In this document: one piece after another, positions 9,572 to 19,162 of the stretch | Position numbering within the stretch: position 1 is the stretch's first letter | How the letters are laid out: each line of letters begins with the position of its first letter | Origin: an uncultured Lachnospiraceae bacterium | Lineage (GTDB): Bacteria > Bacillota > Clostridia > Lachnospirales > Lachnospiraceae | Direction: 5' to 3' | Assembly: GCA_946631935.1 (NCBI GenBank) | Contig: CAMPAP010000145.1 | Span: 1-35,456 of the forward strand | DNA length: 35,456 nucleotides | Notes under the pieces: model-generated | What the model saw: the letters and a program-made list of their open reading frames with translations, nothing else | Database searches by the model: none | What the model was told of the DNA's origin: nothing | Made by a program: the position numbers and the translations under genes

Positions 9572-10876
9572 ATGCAAGATAAAAAAGCAGATCTTGTGAT
9601 AATAGGCGGCGGACCGGCAGGACTTGCAGCTGCGGCAGCTGCAAGAAAAGAAGGACTTGAAGACATACTGATAATAGAAAGGGATGTACGTCTTGGGGGC
9701 ATTCTTAATCAGTGCATCCATAACGGATTCGGACTTCATACCTTTAAGGAAGAACTCACAGGCCCTGAATATGCCGCAAGATATATCAGGCAGATAATTG
9801 ATGAAAAGATACCCTTCATGACAGGCACCATGGCGGTAAACATTTCCTTTGATGAAAAGACCGGCCTTAAGACGGTAAAAGCCATGAACGGGGATGAAGG
9901 TCTTTTTAACATAGAGGCAAAAGCCGTGATCCTTGCTATGGGATGCAGGGAAAGACCCAGGGGAGCACTTAATATCCCCGGATACAGGCCTTCGGGTATT
10001 TATTCAGCGGGAACTGCCCAGTACTATGTAAATATGGAAGGCAGGATGATAGGAAAAAGAGTTGTGATACTCGGATCCGGAGATATCGGACTGATCATGG
10101 CAAGGCGTATGACATATGAAGGCGCAAAGGTTTTATGCGTTGCCGAATTGCAGCCCTATTCCGGAGGCCTTAAGAGAAATATCGTCCAGTGCCTTGATGA
10201 CTTTGACATTCCTCTTTTGCTGTCACACACGGTAGTTGATATAAAGGGTAAAAGAAGGGTGGAGGGTGTCACCATTGCAGAGGTTGATGAAAACCGCAAG
10301 CCCATTCCCGGGACTGAGCAGTTCTATGAATGTGATACTCTCCTTCTTTCCTGCGGACTTATTCCCGAAAACGAATTGTCTTTGGCTGTGGGAGTCAGGA
10401 TCAATCCTGTTACCGGCGGAGCATTTGTAAATGAAAGCCTTGAAACGAACATTCCCGGGGTATACGCCTGCGGAAATGTTCTTCACGTACATGACCTGGT
10501 GGATTATGTATCAGGTGAAGCCTCCGTTGCCGGTAAAAATGCAGCGGATTTCCTTCTGGGAAAAGAAAAAAAAAGCGGAGATGAAATAAAGTTTGAAATA
10601 AGACCCGAAAACGGCGTGAGATATTCCGTTCCTTCAACTGTCGATCTTGCGAAGATGCCCGATACGCTCACTGTAAGATTCAGGGTGGGCGCAGAGTACA
10701 GGAATGTAAACCTGGTGACATATGTTGACGGTAAAAAAATGACGAGTCAGCCAAAGGCGGTTATGGCACCGGGAGAGATGCAGCAGCTTATACTTGTTAA
10801 GAAAAGACTGTCGGAGCTTGCGGGCAGAGGGCCTTTTCATGAACTTACAGTCAGGATAGAAGAAAAAGATGCTTAA
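9572..10876 (+). CDS. NAD(P)/FAD-dependent oxidoreductase of the glycerol cluster
   Basis: Two dinucleotide-binding motifs: LVIIGGGPAGLAAAAAARKEG and RVVILGSGDIGLIMARRM; adjacent to GlpA-like and DUF1667 genes. Confidence 0.92.
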   Translation: MQDKKADLVIIGGGPAGLAAAAAARKEGLEDILIIERDVRLGGILNQCIHNGFGLHTFKEELTGPEYAARYIRQIIDEKIPFMTGTMAVNISFDEKTGLKTVKAMNGDEGLFNIEAKAVILAMGCRERPRGALNIPGYRPSGIYSAGTAQYYVNMEGRMIGKRVVILGSGDIGLIMARRMTYEGAKVLCVAELQPYSGGLKRNIVQCLDDFDIPLLLSHTVVDIKGKRRVEGVTIAEVDENRKPIPGTEQFYECDTLLLSCGLIPENELSLAVGVRINPVTGGAFVNESLETNIPGVYACGNVLHVHDLVDYVSGEASVAGKNAADFLLGKEKKSGDEIKFEIRPENGVRYSVPSTVDLAKMPDTLTVRFRVGAEYRNVNLVTYVDGKKMTSQPKAVMAPGEMQQLILVKKRLSELAGRGPFHELTVRIEEKDA

Positions 10877-10916
10877 CGAAAGAAGAGTTTCGTTCAAAAA
10901 CGGAGGTATATCCGGC

Positions 10917-11285
10917 ATGGATATAAGAGAACTTACATGCATCAGATGTCCCATAGGATGCCAGATAAAGGTTGAGATGGAAAACGGTGAAGTAAAGTCC
11001 GTAACCGGTAACAGCTGCCCGAGAGGTGAAGAATATGCAGTTAGTGAAGTTACGCACCCGTCAAGGATCGTAACATCCCTTGTCAGGATAAAGGGCGGTG
11101 AGAGACCTGTTGTTTCGGTTAAGACGGCATCTGATGTTCCCAAAGAAAAGATGATGGACGTTATTTCCGCACTTAAAGGTATAGAGCTTACAGCACCTGT
11201 GCATATTGGCGATGTGGTCATAAAAGATGTTGCCGGATGCGGAGCTGATGTAGTTGTTACTTCGGATATACCGGAAGGAGAATGA
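10917..11285 (+). CDS. DUF1667 domain protein
   Basis: [26 protein letters not shown]...[19 protein letters not shown], cysteine pattern of DUF1667. Start 10917 has an upstream GGAGG. Confidence 0.88.
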   Translation: MDIRELTCIRCPIGCQIKVEMENGEVKSVTGNSCPRGEEYAVSEVTHPSRIVTSLVRIKGGERPVVSVKTASDVPKEKMMDVISALKGIELTAPVHIGDVVIKDVAGCGADVVVTSDIPEGE

Positions 11286-11286
11286 T

Positions 11287-12789
11287 ATGAACCAGCAGTA
11301 TATTCTTGCACTTGATCAGGGAACCACAAGTTCAAGGGCGATCATTTTTGATAAGGACTCACATATAAAGGCCATTGCCCAAAAAGAATTTGAACAGTAT
11401 TATCCGCAGCCCGGATGGGTTGAGCATAATCCCAGAGAGATATGGTCTTCGCAGATCTCCGTTGCAAGGGAAGCCATGGCAAACATCGGAATAGGAGCGT
11501 CCGATATAGCAGCAATCGGCATTACCAATCAGAGAGAGACCACCATCGTATGGGACAAAGAAACAGGAGAGCCTGTTTACAATGCCATCGTATGGCAGTG
11601 CAGGAGAACCTCGCAGATGATCGACAGGATAGTGACTGCGGGGCATTCCGATATGATAAGGGAAAAGACAGGTCTTGTCCCTGATGCGTATTTTTCTGCC
11701 AGCAAGATCGCATGGATCCTTGAGAATGTGGACGGTGCCAGAGAGAAAGCTGAAAAGGGAAAGCTGATCTTCGGAACCGTGGATACATGGCTTATCTGGA
11801 ATCTTACCGGAGGTCTTGTCCATGTAACTGATTATACGAATGCGGCAAGGACCATGCTTTTCAATATCCATACACTTGAATGGGATAAGGATCTGCTGGA
11901 TCTTTTCAATATCCCTTCGTCCATGCTTCCTGCTGTTAAGCCCAGCAGTTATCAGTACGGTTATTCAAGCGAGAAGGTCATGGGAGGATGGATCCCCATT
12001 GCGGGTGCTGCCGGTGACCAGCAGGCCGCTCTCTTCGGACAATGCTGTTTTGACAAAGGTGATGTAAAAAATACATACGGAACAGGATCGTTTATCCTGA
12101 TGAATACCGGAGACAGGCCGGTTGAATCTTCACACGGACTTCTTACCACCATTGCGGCATCCACATCGGAAAAACCCGAATATGCCCTTGAGGGGTCGGT
12201 TTTTGTGGCAGGCGCTGCGGTGCAGTGGCTCAGGGACAGCATGAGAATGGTAAAGACATCGGCCCAGACCGAAGAATATGCAGATAAGGTATCGGATAGC
12301 GGAGGAGGGTATGTTGTTCCTGCTTTTACGGGACTGGGTGCACCCTACTGGGATCAGTATGCAAGGGGAACGATCGTCGGTATCACAAGAGGTACCACAA
12401 AGGAACATTTTATCCGCGCCACTCTTGAATCCATTGCATACCAGTCCTCGGATGTTTACAGGGCAATGGAAGAGGACCTGGGAGTTTCCCTTAAGGAGCT
12501 TAAGGTTGACGGAGGAGCTTCCGCCAACAACTTCCTCATGAAATTCCAGGCAGATCTTGTGGGCTGTAATGTAAGAAGACCCAAATGCATTGAGACCACA
12601 GCCATGGGAGCCGCATATCTTGCGGGGCTTGCCGTCGGATATTTTAAGGATAAGGATGAGATACGTGCAAAATGGGAGCTTGGAAGGACCTTTGAACCGT
12701 CTTTAGACAAAGCGGATGTGGAGGCACTCATGAAAGGCTGGCACAGGGCAGTAAAATGTGCACGCGTTTGGAGCAGCCCGGAAGAGTAA
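11287..12789 (+). CDS. glpK: Glycerol kinase
   Basis: [63 protein letters not shown]. Confidence 0.98.
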   Translation: MNQQYILALDQGTTSSRAIIFDKDSHIKAIAQKEFEQYYPQPGWVEHNPREIWSSQISVAREAMANIGIGASDIAAIGITNQRETTIVWDKETGEPVYNAIVWQCRRTSQMIDRIVTAGHSDMIREKTGLVPDAYFSASKIAWILENVDGAREKAEKGKLIFGTVDTWLIWNLTGGLVHVTDYTNAARTMLFNIHTLEWDKDLLDLFNIPSSMLPAVKPSSYQYGYSSEKVMGGWIPIAGAAGDQQAALFGQCCFDKGDVKNTYGTGSFILMNTGDRPVESSHGLLTTIAASTSEKPEYALEGSVFVAGAAVQWLRDSMRMVKTSAQTEEYADKVSDSGGGYVVPAFTGLGAPYWDQYARGTIVGITRGTTKEHFIRATLESIAYQSSDVYRAMEEDLGVSLKELKVDGGASANNFLMKFQADLVGCNVRRPKCIETTAMGAAYLAGLAVGYFKDKDEIRAKWELGRTFEPSLDKADVEALMKGWHRAVKCARVWSSPEE

Positions 12790-12826
12790 TTTTTGCCTTA
12801 TATTCAATATATTGGATTTTTTGTGG

Positions 12827-12832
12827 TATAAT
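12827..12832 (+). promoter_or_regulatory. Extended -10 promoter of EAL gene (TGGTATAAT)
   Basis: TGG-TATAAT at 12824-12832; no good -35, but an extended -10 is present. Confidence 0.6.
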
Positions 12833-12920
12833 GGTTTTGGTCATAAAGTGCCGTTGGGGATTGTGGCAATATGTATGACCAAGGGGGTAAACGGCGGTAT
12901 ATGCGCCGGTATGAGCACTG

Positions 12921-14993
12921 ATGCATGACAAAATATCAGTAATTCGTGATTATCTTAGTGATGTGATGAGGGTCAATTCCGTAGGGGAATTGGAAGCGCT
13001 CACTGAACAGTACAAAAAAATCCTCGGGGAGATCGATGCTCCCCTTAAGTCTTTGTGTGAAGACTTCGATACACTCGGCAGAGAGATAATCTATCTTAAG
13101 ACGGGAAGCGATGACGAAAGAGGAAGCGGTCTTTTGGCCAGCCTCAGTGAAACGGAGAGCGCTGAACTTGAAGAGACGGAGAAGATCATTGCCGAGAATC
13201 TTTTTGATTATCATTTCCAGCCCATAGTAAGCGCTGTGGACGGAGATATCTATTCCTACGAGGTTCTTATGAGACCCCAGGGCAGAATAGTAAGAAGCCC
13301 TCTTCAGGTCCTTAAATACGCAGAACTGAGAAATAAATTAAATGAAATAGAAAGAGCGACATTTCTCAATATACTGGGGATACTTGATGCAGATCCCGAG
13401 GTCAGTCATGAGAAAAAGCTGTTTATCAACTCGATTCCCAAGACCCATGTCTCTGCGGAGGACAGGAAAAAGATCGATGAACTCATGTCTGCACACAGTG
13501 CCAAGCTTGTTGTGGAGCTTACGGAAAAAGCGGAACTTGATGATGTTGAGTATTCCGAATTCAAGAATCATTATGAGTCCATGAACATCGGCACGGCAAT
13601 TGACGATTACGGTACAGGTTATTCCAATGTCCAGAACCTTCTCAGATATATGCCTGATTATGTCAAGATCGACAGATCGCTGTTGAGTGATATTCAGGAT
13701 GATTCAAAAAAGAGGCACTTTGTCAGGGAAATCGTTGACTTCTGTCATGATAACGGTATCCTGGCTCTTGCAGAGGGCGTTGAGACAAGTGAGGAATTAA
13801 GATGTGTCATACTGCTTGGTGTTGATCTTATCCAGGGATTCTATACGGGAAAACCGACACCCAAGCCCGTAAAGTCTGTTCAGTATAAGATCAGGCAGGA
13901 GATAAAAAGCTATGCCCACGAACGCCAGGAAGGCATGGAGTCCAAGGTTTATGTCATGGACATCGGAGAGCATGTTAATCTTGGCAATATGGTCAAGGAC
14001 AAAATGGAATCCATCCTCATTGATAAGAGCGGCGATTTTTCCATCAGCGGAGAAGCGTCTATTGATGCAAGGATGGTCATAGATATTGCGGATAATACCG
14101 AAGTCAATCTTAACCTTGATAATGTAAGGCTGACCAATTCCTGGAAAACTCCCTGCATAGAAATAGGCAGGGGATGCATAGTCAACCTGATCATTAAAGG
14201 CGATAACAGACTCAATTTGGGAGGTATCCGTGTTCCGGAGGAATCTGAATTTGATCTTTCCGGAGACGGTAATCTGGGAATAGTCCTTGACTATGACGAA
14301 TATTTCGGAATAGGAAATGACATGAAATCCGGTCACGGAGATATGAAATTCAACCAGTCCGGACTTCTCAAGGTAGAATCCAACGGAAAGACCGGAATAT
14401 GCATCGGCTCCGGCCTTGGCGGTAAGATAGAACTGAACAAAGGAAAATACATTCTTGAAATGAACAGTGACAGAGCTGTGGGAATGGGATCTTTTGGCGG
14501 TGAAGTTACAGTCAGGATCAAGGGCAGTGATATAAATATCGATCTGAGCAGTATCAAGGGTATAGCCATAGGTTCTGAGGAAGGAAATGCCGATATCGAG
14601 ATAAGCGAGACTTCCACCAAGGTTTATATGAGCGGAAATGACGCTGTATGTTTCGGATCACTTTCCGGAAAGAAAGCTTCTGTATTTTTCCACGATGCAA
14701 GCACCACAATGAATATTCATAACGACAGATGTTCCGGAGTTGCGGCTCTTGACGGAAAGACCGAGTTCAGGATAGAAAGGGCTGCCATGAGGATATATGC
14801 CAAGGGTGAGAACGTTCTTCCCTTCGGCGGCTTTTCGGCGGATTCAGACTGCTACTTTACGGATACCGATGTTACCGTAAAGGTCATGACAGCGGTCAAG
14901 CTTGAAAAGTATCTTGATCCGGGAAGAATGAATGTAACTCACGGAAGCATCAGGATAGTTCTTAACGGATTTGAGTACGAGCTGCTGAAATAG
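12921..14993 (+). CDS. EAL-domain (c-di-GMP phosphodiesterase-type) protein with C-terminal beta-helix-like repeat region
   Basis: EVLMRP, LFINSIP, ELTEKAE, DDYGTGYSN, VKIDRSLL, LAEGVET, QGFYTGKP. Residues ~340-690 are beta-rich repeats resembling carbohydrate-binding beta-helices (Cthe_2159/DUF4353-like). No signal peptide or TM segment. Confidence 0.9.
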   Translation: MHDKISVIRDYLSDVMRVNSVGELEALTEQYKKILGEIDAPLKSLCEDFDTLGREIIYLKTGSDDERGSGLLASLSETESAELEETEKIIAENLFDYHFQPIVSAVDGDIYSYEVLMRPQGRIVRSPLQVLKYAELRNKLNEIERATFLNILGILDADPEVSHEKKLFINSIPKTHVSAEDRKKIDELMSAHSAKLVVELTEKAELDDVEYSEFKNHYESMNIGTAIDDYGTGYSNVQNLLRYMPDYVKIDRSLLSDIQDDSKKRHFVREIVDFCHDNGILALAEGVETSEELRCVILLGVDLIQGFYTGKPTPKPVKSVQYKIRQEIKSYAHERQEGMESKVYVMDIGEHVNLGNMVKDKMESILIDKSGDFSISGEASIDARMVIDIADNTEVNLNLDNVRLTNSWKTPCIEIGRGCIVNLIIKGDNRLNLGGIRVPEESEFDLSGDGNLGIVLDYDEYFGIGNDMKSGHGDMKFNQSGLLKVESNGKTGICIGSGLGGKIELNKGKYILEMNSDRAVGMGSFGGEVTVRIKGSDINIDLSSIKGIAIGSEEGNADIEISETSTKVYMSGNDAVCFGSLSGKKASVFFHDASTTMNIHNDRCSGVAALDGKTEFRIERAAMRIYAKGENVLPFGGFSADSDCYFTDTDVTVKVMTAVKLEKYLDPGRMNVTHGSIRIVLNGFEYELLK

Positions 14994-15038
14994 CATGCAG
15001 TGCCAGGCACCGGACGTGTCAAAACGCTGACCGTAAAG

Positions 15039-15070
15039 CGGGTTCCTGAAAAGGATCCCGTTTTTTTTAT
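15039..15070 (+). terminator. Rho-independent terminator after EAL gene
   Basis: CGGGTTCC-TGAAAA-GGATCCCG stem (one mismatch) followed by T8. Confidence 0.8.
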
Positions 15071-15088
15071 GTTTATTTATTTTGCTGA

Positions 15089-15117
15089 TTTACACTAACG
15101 CTTTAAAGTGATAAAAT
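15089..15117 (+). promoter_or_regulatory. Predicted sigma-A promoter of SSS symporter gene (TTTACA-N17-TAAAAT)
   Basis: TTTACA 15089-15094, 17-nt spacer, TAAAAT 15112-15117. Confidence 0.65.
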
Positions 15118-15239
15118 GTTGGGTGTCGTAGGCAGACAAGATTAAGACCCGGGACAGCTTTTTGATAACAGGTCCGAAGCAGCAGACAGTTTTTCTGAGG
15201 AGCTGGGATGAGCTGAACCGGTCGGTACCGGAGGTGGAT

Positions 15240-16775
15240 ATGATCATAAAGATTCTGATGCTGGTGATATTTTTTTCCGTTATGATAGGAGTCGGATTCT
15301 ATTGCAGGAAAAATGCAACGGACGTTAACGGATTTGTCCTTGGCGGAAGAATTGTAGGTCCCTGGCTTACGGCTTTCGCATATGGGACCAGTTATTTCAG
15401 CGCCGTTATATTTGTGGGATATGCGGGACAGTTCGGCTGGAAATACGGAATAGCATCCACCTGGATAGGAATAGGAAATGCGCTTTTAGGTTCAATGCTT
15501 GCCTGGAGAGTTTTGGGCAGAAGGACCAGGATCATGTCGCAGCATCTTGACTCTGCCACCATGCCGGAATTTTTCGGAAAAAGATTTGATTCAAAAGCAC
15601 TTAAGCTTTTTGCCTCTCTGATAGTGTTTGTTTTTATGATCCCATATACCGCATCACTGTATAACGGTCTTTCAAGGCTTTTTGGCATGGCTTTTAATAT
15701 TGATTACACAGTCTGCATCATAGCCATGGCGATACTCACCGGAGTGTATGTTATCGCCGGAGGTTATATGGCGACTGCAATAAATGATTTCATACAGGGG
15801 ATCATCATGCTCTTCGGTATCGTTGCGGTCATAGTTGCGGTGCTTAATTCAAGAGGAGGCTTTCTGTCATCCCTTGAGCAGCTTGCAGAGGTATCTGATG
15901 AAAGCGTGAGCACGGTACCCGGAATATTTAATTCGTTTTTCGGTCCGGATCCCGTTAATCTTATAGGAGTGGTTATCCTTACTTCCCTGGGAACCTGGGG
16001 ACTACCCCAGATGGTCCAGAAATTTTATGCCATCAAATCAGAACAGTCCATTACAAAGGGAACCATTATCTCAACTCTTTTTGCCGGAGTTGTTGCAGGA
16101 GGATGCTACTTCCTGGGAGGTTTCGGAAGACTTTTTTCTGACAGTGTTGATGTCGGAACCCAGGGTTTTGATGCGATAATTCCTGCGATGCTCAGCAGCT
16201 TAAGTCCCGCTCTTATCGGACTTGTTGTGATACTTGTTCTTTCTGCATCAATGTCCACTCTTTCGTCTCTTGTGATCACATCAGCTTCAACGCTGACCAT
16301 TGACTTTATCAAGGGAAACCTTATTAAGGACATGAAAGAAAAAAACCAGGTTCTCTGGATCAGAGTCCTCATCGTTGTCTTCATAGCGATCTCCGTTGTG
16401 CTTGCCGTGATCCAGTACAGATCGAATGTTACTTTCATAGCCCAGCTCATGGGTGTTTCATGGGGAGCCATGGCAGGTGCGTTTCTTGCTCCTTTCCTCT
16501 ACGGGCTTTACTGGAAACGTACAACCAAAGCAGGCTGCGGAGGGTGTTTTATATTCGGTGCAGGATTTATGATCTATAATCTGCTTTTCAGGGGAACGCT
16601 TCCGGTTCTGCTTCAGTCCCCTATCAATGCCGGAGCATTTACCATGCTTGCGGGACTTATAATAGTACCTGTTGTTTCCCTCATCACGGCAAAGCCCGAT
16701 GAAGCAAAGACCGATCAGATATTTGAATGTTATAAGCACAAAAACGAAGTGCCTGTAACACAGTCATTGGAGTGA
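15240..16775 (+). CDS. Sodium:solute symporter (SSS) family transporter
   Basis: Multi-TM protein; FVLGGRIVGPWLTAFAYGTSYFSAVIFVGYAGQFGWKYG. GGAGGTGG Shine-Dalgarno precedes ATG 15240. Confidence 0.93.
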   Translation: MIIKILMLVIFFSVMIGVGFYCRKNATDVNGFVLGGRIVGPWLTAFAYGTSYFSAVIFVGYAGQFGWKYGIASTWIGIGNALLGSMLAWRVLGRRTRIMSQHLDSATMPEFFGKRFDSKALKLFASLIVFVFMIPYTASLYNGLSRLFGMAFNIDYTVCIIAMAILTGVYVIAGGYMATAINDFIQGIIMLFGIVAVIVAVLNSRGGFLSSLEQLAEVSDESVSTVPGIFNSFFGPDPVNLIGVVILTSLGTWGLPQMVQKFYAIKSEQSITKGTIISTLFAGVVAGGCYFLGGFGRLFSDSVDVGTQGFDAIIPAMLSSLSPALIGLVVILVLSASMSTLSSLVITSASTLTIDFIKGNLIKDMKEKNQVLWIRVLIVVFIAISVVLAVIQYRSNVTFIAQLMGVSWGAMAGAFLAPFLYGLYWKRTTKAGCGGCFIFGAGFMIYNLLFRGTLPVLLQSPINAGAFTMLAGLIIVPVVSLITAKPDEAKTDQIFECYKHKNEVPVTQSLE

Positions 16776-16780
16776 TATAT

Positions 16781-17179
16781 ATGTCTGTATTTAAAAGCGC
16801 TGAAGAAGCAATTAAATATTTTGAAGGTGATAAATATGCGGTTCTTTCAGGCATGAAGCTTGAAGATCTTAAGGAAGATTACGCAAGGAGCAGTGTGGTC
16901 CTTACAGAAGATCACAAAAACGCAAACGGCGGCATCATGGGAGGTGCCATATTTACTCTGGCAGATCTTGCCTTCGCTGCACTTGCAAATAATATCCACA
17001 AACCCACCGTTGCACAGCAGGTGAGCATCTATTATCTTACCCAGCCAAAGGGAGATAAGCTTAGTGCCGAGGCAGAAATAATCCGTAACGGAAAAACCAC
17101 CTGCGTGCTGCAGATCAGGGTAAAAGATGATAAAGGAACGCAGATCGCCCTGTTTACGGGAACGGGTTATAAACTGTGA
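16781..17179 (+). CDS. PaaI-type hotdog-fold thioesterase
   Basis: NANGGIMGGAIFTLADLAFAALAN hotdog helix signature. Confidence 0.88.
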   Translation: MSVFKSAEEAIKYFEGDKYAVLSGMKLEDLKEDYARSSVVLTEDHKNANGGIMGGAIFTLADLAFAALANNIHKPTVAQQVSIYYLTQPKGDKLSAEAEIIRNGKTTCVLQIRVKDDKGTQIALFTGTGYKL

Positions 17180-17985
17180 ATAAGATATTTTTTTCGGACC
17201 TTGACGGGACGCTTCTTACATCAAAAAAAGAGATCTCTGAGAAAACAAGAAAAGCACTGGATGAATTTGTATCATGCGGAAACAGGTTTGCCATATGCAC
17301 GGGCCGTGGACTTGATAATGTGATACCTGTGGCGGAAAAACTGGGGCTGAACTACCCGGGTATGTTTCTTGTATGCTTTAACGGAGCAGAGATCTATGAC
17401 TGGGACAAAAAAACCTCCCTTCTTCATATAGGAATACCGTTTGAACTGATACCGAAGATCTTCGGTATTGCGGAACGCTCAGGCATTCACTGCCATACCT
17501 ATACACCGGATTATATGATAACTCCCGCTGATGATGAGGAGATCCATTACTATAACCGTGTTATTCAAAGGCCCTATGTCGTTACGAAGGATATTGTCAG
17601 CAGACTTCCCAAGGAGCCGTGTAAAGTGATCGGGATCGAGCTTCACGATCATGAGAAAATGGAAGCTTTCAGAAAAGAGATAGATTCAAAGCTTGGAGAC
17701 AGACTGACAACCGTTTATTCCAATCCTTATTATCTCGAGATCTTTATGAAGGAAGCCGGAAAAGGATCGGCGGTTTTAAGACTGTCTCAAATGCTTGGGA
17801 TCAGGATTGAAGATACCATCGCAGCAGGGGATGAAAAAAATGATATATCGATGATCGAAGCTGCAGGTGTCGGTATAGCAATGATAAACGCTTCGGAAGA
17901 GGTCAGAAAAATAGCCGATGTTGTTACGGCTGCAGACAACGATCATGACGGACTTGCTGAAATTTTGCGGTCTTTAAAGGATTAA
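17176..17985 (+). CDS. Cof-type HAD hydrolase
   Basis: FFSDLDGTLLTSKKEIS, CTGRGL, AAGDEKNDISMIEAAGVGIAM. GTG start overlaps upstream TGA (GTGA). Confidence 0.93.
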   Translation: MNKIFFSDLDGTLLTSKKEISEKTRKALDEFVSCGNRFAICTGRGLDNVIPVAEKLGLNYPGMFLVCFNGAEIYDWDKKTSLLHIGIPFELIPKIFGIAERSGIHCHTYTPDYMITPADDEEIHYYNRVIQRPYVVTKDIVSRLPKEPCKVIGIELHDHEKMEAFRKEIDSKLGDRLTTVYSNPYYLEIFMKEAGKGSAVLRLSQMLGIRIEDTIAAGDEKNDISMIEAAGVGIAMINASEEVRKIADVVTAADNDHDGLAEILRSLKD

Positions 17986-18017
17986 AGAGTAGATAGGCGA
18001 AAAATATGAAAAGAAAG

Positions 18018-18040
18018 ATCCGTGCATTTGCACGGATTTT
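18018..18040 (+). terminator. Rho-independent terminator after HAD hydrolase gene
   Basis: ATCCGTGC-ATTT-GCACGGAT perfect stem plus T run. Confidence 0.8.
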
Positions 18041-18086
18041 GTGATAAGTAACGGTTATTACAGGCAATAATTAATAGGTATTATAC
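18041..18086 (+). promoter_or_regulatory. Putative LysR-type activator site and promoter of metQ
   Basis: GTGATAAGTAACGGTTAT...ATTATAC; gapless match (~33/46) to the block upstream of cysK at 22003-22048. Confidence 0.55.
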
Positions 18087-18175
18087 AAATATGTATCAAA
18101 GTGCAATAATCACTTCATGACAGATCAAAAAGAGGAGAAAAGATCTGTCGGAAAGTTTGAAGGAGGTTTAAAATT

Positions 18176-19102
18176 ATGAAAAAAAATCTGATCGGAAAAA
18201 TATTAGGAACGCTTACAGCGGCAGTACTCAGCGCAGGACTTCTTGCAGGATGCGGAAAGAGTGCCGAAACATCTGCACAGCCTGCACAGACACAGGCACC
18301 TGCCCAGACTGAAACTACATCACCTGCAGAAAATGCTGAAGCTGAAGCACCTGCAGCAGATGTAGTTGAGTCCAAGGGAACCATTACCGTTGCAGCAAGC
18401 CAGACTCCCCATTCGGAGATCCTTGCAGAGGCAGCGAAGATCCTTGCTTCTCAGGGCTGGGACCTTCAGGTTACCGTTTTCGATGATTATGTACAGCCCA
18501 ATAATGTAGTTGAATCTGAGGAGTTTGATGCAAACTATTTCCAGCACATTCCCTATCTTGAGTCCTTCAATGCAGAGCAGGGCACACACCTTGTAAATGC
18601 AGGCGGGATCCACTACGAGCCTTTCGGTATCTATGCCGGAACCAAGTCTTCCCTTGACGATATAGCAGACGGCGATGAGATCGCGGTTCCCAATGATACC
18701 ACCAATGAAGCAAGAGCACTTCTTCTTCTCCAGGACAATGGAATTCTTACTCTCAGGGAAGGTGCGGGACTTACCGCTACTGTCAATGACATCGAAACCT
18801 ACAATGTTAAGGTCAAGATCATTGAACTTGCAGCAGAAAGTGTTAAGGATGCGATCCCCGATGCGGCATTTGTAGTGTTAAACGGAAACTACGCACTTGA
18901 GGCCGGACTTTCCGTAGGAAGAGATGCACTTGCATTTGAAGCTAACGATTCAGAGGCAGCAAAGACCTACGTTAATGTCATTGCGGTTAAGGAAGGTCAT
19001 GAAAATGATGAGGGCATCAAGGCGCTTGTTGAGGTTCTTAAATCTGATGAGATAAAAGAGTTTATAAACAGCACATATGACGGAGCAGTAGTTCCTTTCT
19101 AA
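18176..19102 (+). CDS. metQ: Methionine ABC transporter substrate-binding lipoprotein (NLPA/MetQ)
   Basis: Lipobox LLAGC; VAASQTPHSEIL, FQHIPYLESFN, GIYAGTKSSLDD, VPNDTTNEARALLLLQDNGIL. Confidence 0.95.
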   Translation: MKKNLIGKILGTLTAAVLSAGLLAGCGKSAETSAQPAQTQAPAQTETTSPAENAEAEAPAADVVESKGTITVAASQTPHSEILAEAAKILASQGWDLQVTVFDDYVQPNNVVESEEFDANYFQHIPYLESFNAEQGTHLVNAGGIHYEPFGIYAGTKSSLDDIADGDEIAVPNDTTNEARALLLLQDNGILTLREGAGLTATVNDIETYNVKVKIIELAAESVKDAIPDAAFVVLNGNYALEAGLSVGRDALAFEANDSEAAKTYVNVIAVKEGHENDEGIKALVEVLKSDEIKEFINSTYDGAVVPF

Positions 19103-19123
19103 AGATCATATATATACCCTCCC

Positions 19124-19162
19124 TGCCATGAGAACCGCACATACGGTTCTCGTGGCATTTTT
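19124..19162 (+). terminator. Strong terminator-like hairpin between metQ and metN
   Basis: TGCCATGAGAACCG-CACATA-CGGTTCTCGTGGCA, 14-bp stem with one G-T, then T5. Confidence 0.85.

Noticed and set aside
12833-12920. Known c-di-GMP (GEMM) riboswitch upstream of the EAL gene
   Set aside because: The leader is structured but conserved GEMM-I/II sequence blocks are not present.
18087-18175. SAM riboswitch upstream of metQ
   Set aside because: No SAM-I conserved core visible; only simple hairpins.
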